Below are positions 54,911 through 63,073 of a DNA stretch of 64,000 nucleotides, piece by piece (positions within the stretch are counted from its first letter, which is position 1; the number at the start of each line of letters is the position of its first letter). Made by a program: the position numbers and the translations under genes. Origin of the DNA: Bacteroidota bacterium (GTDB lineage: Bacteria; Bacteroidota; Bacteroidia; NS11-12g; UBA955); NCBI GenBank assembly GCA_027488835.1, contig JAIYAW010000001.1, forward strand, positions 62,001-126,000, written 5' to 3'. The notes beneath the pieces are model-generated. The model ran no database searches. It was not told where the DNA came from and was given only the letters and a program-made list of their open reading frames with translations.

Positions 54911-56326
54911 GTGAATCAAGATTTTATATCCCTCATTAACAAAACACTTCCAGAAACGGAAGTAAAGCTTTTACTTGATTCTATGCTTGAGCCGGTTGGC
55001 ACTTCCATCCGAATTAACAGAAATAAAATTCAAAATATTCACGTGGAACACAGCAATATTCCACACTGTAACGATGGATTTTTATTGAAGGAAAGGCCAT
55101 TGTTTACGGCCGATCCTGCGTTGCATGCGGGTGCATATTATGTGCAAGAGTCTAACAGTATGTGGGTTGGAGAATTGGTTAAACATTTGAATGAAAAAAA
55201 CGGAGCGGATTCAGTAGTGTTGGATTTATGCGGAGCACCTGGTGGAAAGAGCACACATATTTCGTCAGTTTTACGTCAAGGCGATTTGTTGATAGCTAAC
55301 GAAGTCATTCAAAGTAGAAATGCCATTTTGTATGAAAATTTATGCAAATGGGGAAATGCAAACGCTGTGGTTACTCGGGCCGACGCCAAACAGTTCGGTC
55401 AATTGAACGAAGTATTTGACATTGTTGTTTGCGATGCTCCCTGTTCAGGAGAAGGCATGTTTCGCAAAGATGAAACTGCAATTAGAGAATGGTCTATGCA
55501 AAATGTGCAACTTTGCGCTGAACGCCAACAGCGAATTGTTCACGATATTTGGAAATCGCTAAAACCGAATGGTTATTTGATTTACAGCACTTGTACTTTC
55601 AATCGTTCCGAAAATGAAGACAACGTAAATCGATTTTGCAAAGAACTGAATGCCAAAACAGTACCTGTTGATTTGGAGGGACATGAAAACCTTTATTGCT
55701 TGGAAGAAAACATGTACAGATGCATGCCCCATAGAACTTTGGGAGAAGGTTTCTTTTTTGCAGTAATTCAAAAAAACGGCGATGGCATAGAAAACGATCA
55801 AGCGGATGTTACTGAAAATCAATCAAAAAAAGACTTCGCACAGTATAAAAAGAACCAAGCGAGTAAGTCGGGAAACAAACAAAAGAATAAAAAGGAAATT
55901 TTAACATTGCCATTTGAGGCAAATGATTGGGATGCTTTTTCTGGAGCTGAGGGCACTTACGCTTTGAGAACTGGCGCTTGGTTTGAAAACAATCCCACTT
56001 TATTGAATACCATTCCATCTATTATACATCCTGGCGTGGCCATTGGTAAAATTTTCAATGGAGAATGGAAAGTTGAACCCGCATTTGATTTGGGCTGTGG
56101 CGAACTAAATCTTTATCCCACGGTTGAGTTAGACATTGAACAGGCATTTAAATATTACCGCAGAGAGTTTTTAAACGTTATTTCTGGCCACAAAGGAACG
56201 GTGGGCTTACGTTGGAACAGCCTAAACCTTGGAACAGCAAACAGCGTTAAGAATGGACTGAATAATTTATGGCCGGTTGGTTGGAGAATTCGCAGTGAAA
56301 TGCAAGCAAAAAGTATTGTTTATTAA
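54911..56326 (+). CDS. RsmF/RsmB-like RNA cytosine-C5 methyltransferase
   Basis: A SAM-dependent m5C methyltransferase of the NOL1/NOP2/sun family, 471 residues. LDLCGAPGGKSTH binds SAM, CDAPCSGEGMFRKD holds the first Cys (Pro-Cys), and YSTCTFNRSENEDNV the catalytic Cys. The C-terminal 150 residues look like the RNA-binding extension of RsmF-type enzymes. The target is probably 16S rRNA. A GTG start is used, 19 bp after menC. An Asn/Lys/Gln-rich linker at about 295-325 is low complexity. Confidence 0.88.
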   Translation: MNQDFISLINKTLPETEVKLLLDSMLEPVGTSIRINRNKIQNIHVEHSNIPHCNDGFLLKERPLFTADPALHAGAYYVQESNSMWVGELVKHLNEKNGADSVVLDLCGAPGGKSTHISSVLRQGDLLIANEVIQSRNAILYENLCKWGNANAVVTRADAKQFGQLNEVFDIVVCDAPCSGEGMFRKDETAIREWSMQNVQLCAERQQRIVHDIWKSLKPNGYLIYSTCTFNRSENEDNVNRFCKELNAKTVPVDLEGHENLYCLEENMYRCMPHRTLGEGFFFAVIQKNGDGIENDQADVTENQSKKDFAQYKKNQASKSGNKQKNKKEILTLPFEANDWDAFSGAEGTYALRTGAWFENNPTLLNTIPSIIHPGVAIGKIFNGEWKVEPAFDLGCGELNLYPTVELDIEQAFKYYRREFLNVISGHKGTVGLRWNSLNLGTANSVKNGLNNLWPVGWRIRSEMQAKSIVY

Positions 56327-56397
56327 AAACTGTACAAATCAACACCCATCTACACTTTATGTTCAAAACATAAAGCTTCGACACACTAGTTAGCAGG

Positions 56398-56405
56398 TAA
56401 ATTTG
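56398..56405 (+). promoter_or_regulatory. -7 promoter element of the M16 peptidase operon
   Basis: A perfect TAAATTTG is followed by TATT and the GTG at 56410, predicting a leaderless mRNA. Confidence 0.6.
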
Positions 56406-56409
56406 TATT

Positions 56410-57654
56410 GTGATAGTATATAATCGCTTTACATTAAAAAACGGATTGCGGGTGGTTCATCAATTCGACCCTACAGAAAGCAATGTTGTGTTGAATACCC
56501 TTTACAATGTGGGTGCACGAGATGAAGATTCAAACAAAACAGGTTTTGCCCATCTCTTTGAGCATTTGATGTTTGGGGGAAGTGAAAACGTTCCGTCATT
56601 TGATGAAGCCATTGAAAATGCGGGGGGGCAAAACAATGCCTTTACCACAAACGAAATCACCAATTATCACATCAATGTTCCTTTGGAAAATATTGAAACT
56701 GCTTTCTGGCTGGAAAGCGATAGAATGATGGCGTTAAATATCAATGAAAAATCACTTTCTGTACAGCAAGGTGTTGTAATTGAAGAATTTAAGCAACGCT
56801 GTTACAATGCTCCTTTCGGACAACTTTGGCATCACATCAGAAATTTGTTGTATACAAACAGTCCTTACCGTTGGCCAACCATTGGACAAGAAATCTCTCA
56901 CGTGGAAACTGCCAATTTGCAAGATGTACAATCGTTTTACAACAAACACTATATCCCTCAAAATGCCATTGTTTCAATTGTAGGAAATTTAACCTTAGAA
57001 GAAACCAAATCACTTTGTGAAAAATGGTTTGAGAACATAGAAAAACCAGGTGAAACCAATACAAACAATTATGTAAAAGACATCCCTCAAACGGAAAGAA
57101 AATTTTTAGAAACCACCGATCTTTCTCCCAACCCAGCGGTTTTCTTGGTTTGGAGAGGTCCTTCGTTCAAAGAATCTGGAAGTTTGGAATTGGATATTTT
57201 TTCAGACATGTTAGGTGGTTCTGAAGTTTCAGATTTACAGCAAGTTCTTGTAAAAGAAAAACAGATTTGCAACGCCGCTGAGTGCTTTTATATCCGGGGA
57301 ATTGATGAGGGAATTTTTATTCTTTACGGAATTTTAAACGAAGGACAAACACACGAATCGGTTGAAATTGAATTGTTTAACACAATGCAAAATTTTATTT
57401 CAAAAGGAAATAGCAATGAATTTACGTTTGAAGGAATTAAAAATAAGGCCTACACCAATATCCTTTTCGAACAAATCAACCCCATGAATCGCGCACAGAA
57501 ATTGGCTTATTTTGAGAATCTAGGAAACTTAGAAGGGATAAACGAAGAAGCTGAATTGGTTAAAAACCTAAATTTAACCGACGTACTCCAACATGCCGCT
57601 ACCACGTTTGAACAAAATAATATGTCTGTAATTTACTATTCTCCAATGTCATGA
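56410..57654 (+). CDS. M16 (insulinase-like) zinc peptidase, catalytic subunit
   Basis: 414 residues, of the mitochondrial-processing-peptidase-like M16 family. The inverted zinc motif HLFEH (HxxEH, about residue 47) is intact, with the distal Glu expected in the NVPLENIETAFWLESDRM segment. No signal peptide is obvious. It starts at GTG 56410, giving the family's MIVYNRFTLKNGLRVVH opening. It overlaps the partner subunit gene by 4 bp. The two subunits probably form a heterodimer. Confidence 0.9.
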   Translation: MIVYNRFTLKNGLRVVHQFDPTESNVVLNTLYNVGARDEDSNKTGFAHLFEHLMFGGSENVPSFDEAIENAGGQNNAFTTNEITNYHINVPLENIETAFWLESDRMMALNINEKSLSVQQGVVIEEFKQRCYNAPFGQLWHHIRNLLYTNSPYRWPTIGQEISHVETANLQDVQSFYNKHYIPQNAIVSIVGNLTLEETKSLCEKWFENIEKPGETNTNNYVKDIPQTERKFLETTDLSPNPAVFLVWRGPSFKESGSLELDIFSDMLGGSEVSDLQQVLVKEKQICNAAECFYIRGIDEGIFILYGILNEGQTHESVEIELFNTMQNFISKGNSNEFTFEGIKNKAYTNILFEQINPMNRAQKLAYFENLGNLEGINEEAELVKNLNLTDVLQHAATTFEQNNMSVIYYSPMS

Positions 57655-58940
57655 ACCAAGTTTTTAGAAAAAACCCTCCCAATACACGCACAATCAAGAG
57701 TTTTCCGGTTCCTGAAATCCAAGAAAAAATAAGCGAAAAACAAAGATTGTTTGTTTCGAATACTGAAAACTTAGGTGTGGTAAAAATGATGCTTTGGTTT
57801 CCACATGGAAAATCTACCCAAACCGCTTCATTTATTGCAGATGCAGCATACAGTTTGATTTTGTCTGGTGGGAATGGAAAAAGCGAAAAGGAAATTATTG
57901 ATTATCTCGATCATTTGGGGGCAAGCATCAACATCGATTGTGAAATTTTTGGAGCAACCGCTACCATCAGATGTACCAAGGAATGTGCAGTGTCGGTTTT
58001 GGAATGGATTGTAAATCATATGATTCATGCGGAATACCCAGACCGAGAATTCGAAAATTACAAGCTCATCAAAAAAGCATCTGTAGAAAGAAAAATGCAA
58101 ACGCCACAATATTGGTCGGGGCGTTTGGCATCAGAAAATTACTATGGAGGCAACCATTTGCTAGGCAAACACGGACATCTTGAAGAAATTGAATCGCTTA
58201 AGAAGTCAGATATTTTGGCTTACCGAAATGAGTTTATTCATCCAGGAAAAAGCATGTTGCTGGTGGCAGGTGATTGCAATAATGAATTGCAGGAAGCACT
58301 TAAATCATTACAAAACAGTTATTTTCAATCGCAATTCCAAATCAATATTGATTCGGAAGACATCAATAGCGACAGAAATTACCCAGAAATAATTTACCAC
58401 GAATTGCCAAATAGTTCACAGGTGAGCTTACAACTACTCAAACACGTAGGCGATTTGCGTGAAACTGAATTGCACAAATTTACCTTATTGAACATGATTT
58501 TAGGTGGATATTTTGGCAGCCGATTGATGCAAGAAATCAGAGAAGAAAAAGGACTCACCTATGGAATAGGTTCATACTTCAGACCTGCAATGCAGGGTAG
58601 AACTTGGATCATAAGTGGCGAAATGAATAGCACCAATGCCCAGTTGGCATTAAACTGCACCTTGGAAATCATGGAAAAACTTAGAACAGAAATGGTGTCA
58701 GACGAAGAGCTCGAAAAAGCCAAACGTTATTACAGTGGTCAGTTCAGATCTGGTTTTGATGGACCATTTTCAATTGCCGCCAAGGTTCAACAAAAAATAC
58801 TCCGTAACTACAGCGATGTTTTTTTTGCAGATACACTTGAACATATCTGGAGTATTACCCCAGAACAAATTAAATCTGTAGCGCAAAATTATTTGGATCC
58901 GAAATCGTTTATAAAAGTGATGTCGGGTAAAATTCAATAA
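57651..58940 (+). CDS. M16-family peptidase, non-catalytic partner subunit
   Basis: 429 residues with the same M16 fold but without HxxEH: the matching position reads in the FIADAAYSLILSGG segment. The C-terminal half keeps LNMILGGYFGSRLMQEIREEKGLTYGIGSYF, the Arg/Tyr substrate-binding part of the R/Y subunit. Together with the upstream gene it should form an active chamber. It is directly followed (0-bp gap) by a T9SS type B protein gene. Confidence 0.9.
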   Translation: MNQVFRKNPPNTRTIKSFPVPEIQEKISEKQRLFVSNTENLGVVKMMLWFPHGKSTQTASFIADAAYSLILSGGNGKSEKEIIDYLDHLGASINIDCEIFGATATIRCTKECAVSVLEWIVNHMIHAEYPDREFENYKLIKKASVERKMQTPQYWSGRLASENYYGGNHLLGKHGHLEEIESLKKSDILAYRNEFIHPGKSMLLVAGDCNNELQEALKSLQNSYFQSQFQINIDSEDINSDRNYPEIIYHELPNSSQVSLQLLKHVGDLRETELHKFTLLNMILGGYFGSRLMQEIREEKGLTYGIGSYFRPAMQGRTWIISGEMNSTNAQLALNCTLEIMEKLRTEMVSDEELEKAKRYYSGQFRSGFDGPFSIAAKVQQKILRNYSDVFFADTLEHIWSITPEQIKSVAQNYLDPKSFIKVMSGKIQ

Positions 58941-60689
58941 ATGAATACCTTAAAGAAAAATATCATTGCATTTTGTATATCAATTTCATTGAGTTCTTCT
59001 TTAATGGCCTTGAGTAGTCCCGTTGTATTACAGAGGGCTTGCCTCGATAAGATAACGGGGGTTGTTACACTTTACATAAAACCGAGTTCGGATCCTTGTA
59101 ATTCTTTCAAATTTTACCGCATTTTTGGTCGCGACGATTCATTCAATTCATTTCAACAATTAGGTGAAATAACCACACTTAACACAAATACAATAAATAT
59201 TTCTTTATCGAATAAAAAGAAGTGGCAGCTGTATATTTCTTCGTTTTATGCTTGCAACGGAACCGACACATTCAATTCAAATAAAATATGGATTGACGAC
59301 GTTGCCCCATCGGCAATTGAGCCCGATAGCGTTTCGGTAAATATGGTTACACAATTGGTTTTTGGAGGATGGACCACTCCCCCTGATGCTGATATTATGG
59401 GATACAGTTTATTCAAAGTTGATCCAATAAGTGGAAGCAATTCAGTGATAGACGAGAAAAATGTTTTAACGTATACTTTTGTTACAACCACTTTCAATTC
59501 AACCACTTCCGGAAACAAACTGGCGATTGCTGCCTTTGATAGTTGTAGAAATGGAGGTGTCATTAGCGCATTTCATTCTCCCATATTGCTTTCAGTTTCA
59601 ACCCCCACCAATTACAGGTGCCAAAAGAAGATTAACCTAAGTTGGACGCCTTATGTAGGATGGAATACTGACTCTAACTATTTGTTTGTATTTGACTTAA
59701 CACTAAATAAATGCATTCAATGTTTTCGACTTTCTGGCCTTACCTCCAGTTACATTTACACTCTGCCATATTTAAATACAACATTTGGGTTTATGGTAAG
59801 ATCTAAACGAACAGGAAAAAATGCAACATCTACGTCAAACATTGTAAGTAGCTTCGTCCCCGATTTTCCAAAACCAACAAACAAAACAACAATCTCCCAA
59901 GTGAGCGTTGAATTTCCTATGCAGATTCAAGCAGTTGGAAGCTGGCAAATGGGCGACAGTGCCACGTTATATGTAAGAGAACAAGGAGCTGGGTTATGGT
60001 CGAATAAAATTCCGTATAATAAAACACTCAACACATTTACATACAATGATTTAACACATAATTCGGACTATATAATTGCCGAATATTTACTCATTCGATA
60101 CAATTCTTGTGGCGATGCAGCCGACAGCAGCTCGCTTCACAACAACATTCTCTTGACAGAGGGAGCGAGCAAGAAAATCAATTGGAATGCATACAACGGA
60201 TGGACTAAAGAAGGCATTCCTTTTTCATACAACGTAGAAAAATGGAATGGTTCTGCGTGGAATACCATTGGAAATACCTCCACACAAACATACTCCTTAA
60301 ACGGCACTGGTTACGGAGTTGCAAAATACAGGGTCACAGCAAAACCAACCAATCCTGCAAAAACCGAATGGAGCCATTCGAATGAACTACAGGTTGATTT
60401 GGGATACGACTCAAGTGCTTATGACACAACTTTGATTCCATCTGGCTTCACTCCCGACGGTCTCAATCCCATTTTCAAGATATCCAACCCTGCCATTCTC
60501 CCTGGTCAAGCCATCATGCAGATATATAATCGCTGGGGTGAAATGATTTTTAAAGGAGACGCACTCAGTGGCTGGGACGGAAAATCACAGAACGAATCCG
60601 TTCAAGAAGGATTATACATCTACATCATAGAAGCCAAATACAGAAATAAACGTGAAGTTTCACGTGGAACTATCAATTTAATGCGCTAA
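58941..60689 (+). CDS. T9SS-secreted protein with gliding-motility-type C-terminal domain
   Basis: 582 residues: signal peptide (about 1-25), several fibronectin-III-like or Ig-like beta domains with repeated W..Y..W lines (ISWTPYVGWN, INWNAYNGW), and a type B C-terminal domain (IPSGFTPDGLNPIF, IYNRWGEMIFKG, GWDGKSQNESVQEGLYIYII). Export through T9SS is inferred; function is unknown. It starts immediately after the M16 pair and is followed by ybeY 3 bp later. Its 3' end contains a parS-like site. Confidence 0.85.
   Translation: MNTLKKNIIAFCISISLSSSLMALSSPVVLQRACLDKITGVVTLYIKPSSDPCNSFKFYRIFGRDDSFNSFQQLGEITTLNTNTINISLSNKKKWQLYISSFYACNGTDTFNSNKIWIDDVAPSAIEPDSVSVNMVTQLVFGGWTTPPDADIMGYSLFKVDPISGSNSVIDEKNVLTYTFVTTTFNSTTSGNKLAIAAFDSCRNGGVISAFHSPILLSVSTPTNYRCQKKINLSWTPYVGWNTDSNYLFVFDLTLNKCIQCFRLSGLTSSYIYTLPYLNTTFGFMVRSKRTGKNATSTSNIVSSFVPDFPKPTNKTTISQVSVEFPMQIQAVGSWQMGDSATLYVREQGAGLWSNKIPYNKTLNTFTYNDLTHNSDYIIAEYLLIRYNSCGDAADSSSLHNNILLTEGASKKINWNAYNGWTKEGIPFSYNVEKWNGSAWNTIGNTSTQTYSLNGTGYGVAKYRVTAKPTNPAKTEWSHSNELQVDLGYDSSAYDTTLIPSGFTPDGLNPIFKISNPAILPGQAIMQIYNRWGEMIFKGDALSGWDGKSQNESVQEGLYIYIIEAKYRNKREVSRGTINLMR
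60657..60670. other. parS-like ParB-binding site
   Basis: GTTTCACGTGGAAC matches the core consensus GTTnCACGTGnAAC at all fixed positions. It lies within the end of the T9SS protein gene (encoding V-S-R-G-T), 540 bp from a second site. Confidence 0.7.
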
Positions 60690-60692
60690 AAA

Positions 60693-61130
60693 ATGTCTGA
60701 ATCGATACAATTTCTAGGAAAAAGCAAATTCCTTAATGCCAAAACCCGAAAAGCACTCCGACAATTGCTCAACCAAACAGCGAACAACGAAGGATACGAA
60801 ATCCAAAATATCACTTATATTTTTATGTCCGACGATGAATTGCTGGAAATAAACCAGCAACATTTGCAACACGACGATTACACCGATATCATTACTTTTG
60901 ATTTATCGGATATAGAAGCCTCAGTCGATGGAGAAATATATGTATCGATCGACCGTATCAAAGACAATGCCGCCAAATTTAACTGCACGACTGAACAAGA
61001 ACTCGTAAGGGTTCTATCGCATGGTTTGTTACATTTGCTTGGATATAAAGATAAATCCGACAGCGACATCATAAAAATGAGGGAGAAAGAAGCAGCGTGT
61101 TTGACGAATTTCAGCCAAATTTCACAATAA
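60693..61130 (+). CDS. ybeY: Endoribonuclease YbeY (rRNA maturation)
   Basis: A metal-dependent RNase for 16S rRNA maturation and ribosome quality control, 145 residues. The zinc motif region is LSHGLLHLLGYKDKS. The first two His are present, but the third ligand His of the classical HxxxHxxGYDH is replaced by Lys-Asp. The other family segments (HDDYTDIITFDL, GEIYVSIDRI) are normal. I recall GYKDK as common in Bacteroidota YbeY. It is in an operon with the T9SS gene upstream. Confidence 0.9.
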   Translation: MSESIQFLGKSKFLNAKTRKALRQLLNQTANNEGYEIQNITYIFMSDDELLEINQQHLQHDDYTDIITFDLSDIEASVDGEIYVSIDRIKDNAAKFNCTTEQELVRVLSHGLLHLLGYKDKSDSDIIKMREKEAACLTNFSQISQ

Positions 61131-61175
61131 ACAAATGTGCATTTTTAGAACTTTTATCTCAGGCCTCTACCCCAT

Positions 61176-61183
61176 TAACTTTG
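61176..61183 (+). promoter_or_regulatory. -7 promoter element of mnmG
   Basis: A perfect TAACTTTG lies 30 nt before the mnmG ATG. The parS-like site lies between the two. Confidence 0.6.
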
Positions 61184-61196
61184 TAAAAACAACACC

Positions 61197-61210
61197 GTTT
61201 CACGTGAAAC
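61197..61210. other. parS-like ParB-binding site in the mnmG leader
   Basis: GTTTCACGTGAAAC is a perfect palindrome and matches the widely conserved parS core at every position (15 of 16 in the 16-mer TGTTTCACGTGAAACA). It sits 3 bp before the mnmG ATG and after its promoter. Confidence 0.85.
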
Positions 61211-61213
61211 AAT

Positions 61214-63073
61214 ATGAAAAATAATCTATACGACGTCATAGTAGTAGGCGCCGGACATGCTGGATGTGAAGCAGCAAATGCAGCCGCTTCCATGGGTAGC
61301 AAAGTGCTCCTTATTACCATGAATATGGAAACCATCGCCAAAATGAGTTGCAATCCCGCAATGGGTGGGGTTGCGAAAGGACAAATAATCCGTGAAATAG
61401 ATGCTCTTGGCGGGATGTCGGGCATTATCACCGATAAAACAATGATCCAATTTCGTATGCTAAACCGGAGCAAAGGCATTGCAATGTGGAGTCCCAGAGC
61501 ACAAAGCGATCGTATGCGATTCTCTGAAGAATGGCGATTGACTTTAGAAAGAAATCTAAATGTAGACTTCTTCCAAGATTCAGTAACGGAAATTACCACT
61601 GAAAAAAATAAGGTAACAGGAGTAAAATGCGGCATGGGAATGACTTTCCAATCAAAAACAGTTGTACTCACCGCAGGTACGTTTCTAAATGGAATCATTC
61701 ATATAGGTAGAAAACAGTTTGGCGGCGGACGAATGGCAGAGAAAAGTTCAACCGGTATCACATCACAATTGGAATCATTAGGAATGGTTTCAGGCAGAAT
61801 GAAAACAGGGACTCCTCCAAGAGTCGACGGCAGATCTCTCAACTATAGCAAAATGGAAGAGCAGGCAGGAGATGAAAATCCCTCAAAATTCTCTTACACC
61901 AATCAAACGCAATCACTTGAACATCAACGTAGTTGTCATATCACCTATACAAACGATAACGTACATAATATACTCAGAGAAGGATTCGAAGACAGTCCTA
62001 TGTACAACGGAAGCATACAAGGATTGGGTCCCCGATATTGCCCAAGTATAGAAGACAAGATAAATAGATTTGCAGAAAGAGAACGTCATCAAATATTTGT
62101 AGAACCAGAAGGTTGGAATACCATTGAAATATATGTAAATGGTTTTAGCACTTCCCTACCCGATGAAATACAAGTAAGGGCGATGAGAGAAATACCTGGA
62201 TTTGAACAAGTAAAAATATTTAGACCCGGTTACGCCATAGAATACGACTTTTTTCAACCTACACAATTAAAAGATACACTTGAAACCAAAGCCATAGAAA
62301 ATTTATTCTTCGCTGGTCAAATCAATGGAACCACAGGTTATGAAGAAGCTGCAGCTCAAGGACTCATGGCAGGTATAAACGCGCATGCACATGCACAAGA
62401 AAAAGAAACTTTGGTTCTTGGTAGAAATGAAGCATACATTGGGGTATTGATTGACGACCTCATTAATAAAGGTACAGAAGAACCTTACCGCATGTTTACC
62501 TCGCGGGCTGAATATAGAATCTCATTGAGACAAGACAATGCTGATTTAAGATTGACACCAATAGGACACAGAATTGGCTTGGCATCAAACCAAAGAATGG
62601 AAAGATTGAATTTGGTAAACGAAGAAGCAACACAAATTACAGAGCTACTACAAAAAGAAAGTATTGGCTTGGAGGAAGGTAAAATATATCTGCCACAATT
62701 GACATCTGAAATCACAGAAAAAACAAAAGCAAGAAAAATATTATTGCGTCCAGAAATTACATTGAATGACATTCAAAAAATACCCCAATTCAATGTCATA
62801 CAATCTTTTGACCTTGAATCAATTCAAAGATCAGAAATTAATATTAAATATTCAACCTACATTAAAAGAGAACAAGAACAAGCCGATAAACTAGTTCGTT
62901 TAGAAAATATCAAAATACCTTTGAACTTTGACTATTCTAAATTACAATCCATGAGTATGGAGGCAAGAGAAAAACTTAAAAAAATACAACCAAGTACCAT
63001 CGCCCAGGCAAAACGCATTAGTGGTGTTTCTCCATCAGATATATCTGTACTTTTAATTCATTTCGGAAGATGA
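61214..63073 (+). CDS. mnmG: tRNA uridine-34 carboxymethylaminomethyl modification enzyme
   Basis: MnmG (GidA), 619 residues, works with MnmE to make cmnm5U34 in tRNAs. VVGAGHAGCEAA binds FAD, SCNPAMGGVAKGQI and the ADAL-type redox Cys region follow, and GRKQFGGGRMAEKSS, FFAGQINGTTGYEEAAAQGLMAG and YRMFTSRAEYRISLRQDNAD are diagnostic. The ATG at 61214 is 3 bp after a parS-like site. mnmG often lies near oriC. It overlaps the next gene by 4 bp. Confidence 0.96.
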   Translation: MKNNLYDVIVVGAGHAGCEAANAAASMGSKVLLITMNMETIAKMSCNPAMGGVAKGQIIREIDALGGMSGIITDKTMIQFRMLNRSKGIAMWSPRAQSDRMRFSEEWRLTLERNLNVDFFQDSVTEITTEKNKVTGVKCGMGMTFQSKTVVLTAGTFLNGIIHIGRKQFGGGRMAEKSSTGITSQLESLGMVSGRMKTGTPPRVDGRSLNYSKMEEQAGDENPSKFSYTNQTQSLEHQRSCHITYTNDNVHNILREGFEDSPMYNGSIQGLGPRYCPSIEDKINRFAERERHQIFVEPEGWNTIEIYVNGFSTSLPDEIQVRAMREIPGFEQVKIFRPGYAIEYDFFQPTQLKDTLETKAIENLFFAGQINGTTGYEEAAAQGLMAGINAHAHAQEKETLVLGRNEAYIGVLIDDLINKGTEEPYRMFTSRAEYRISLRQDNADLRLTPIGHRIGLASNQRMERLNLVNEEATQITELLQKESIGLEEGKIYLPQLTSEITEKTKARKILLRPEITLNDIQKIPQFNVIQSFDLESIQRSEINIKYSTYIKREQEQADKLVRLENIKIPLNFDYSKLQSMSMEAREKLKKIQPSTIAQAKRISGVSPSDISVLLIHFGR

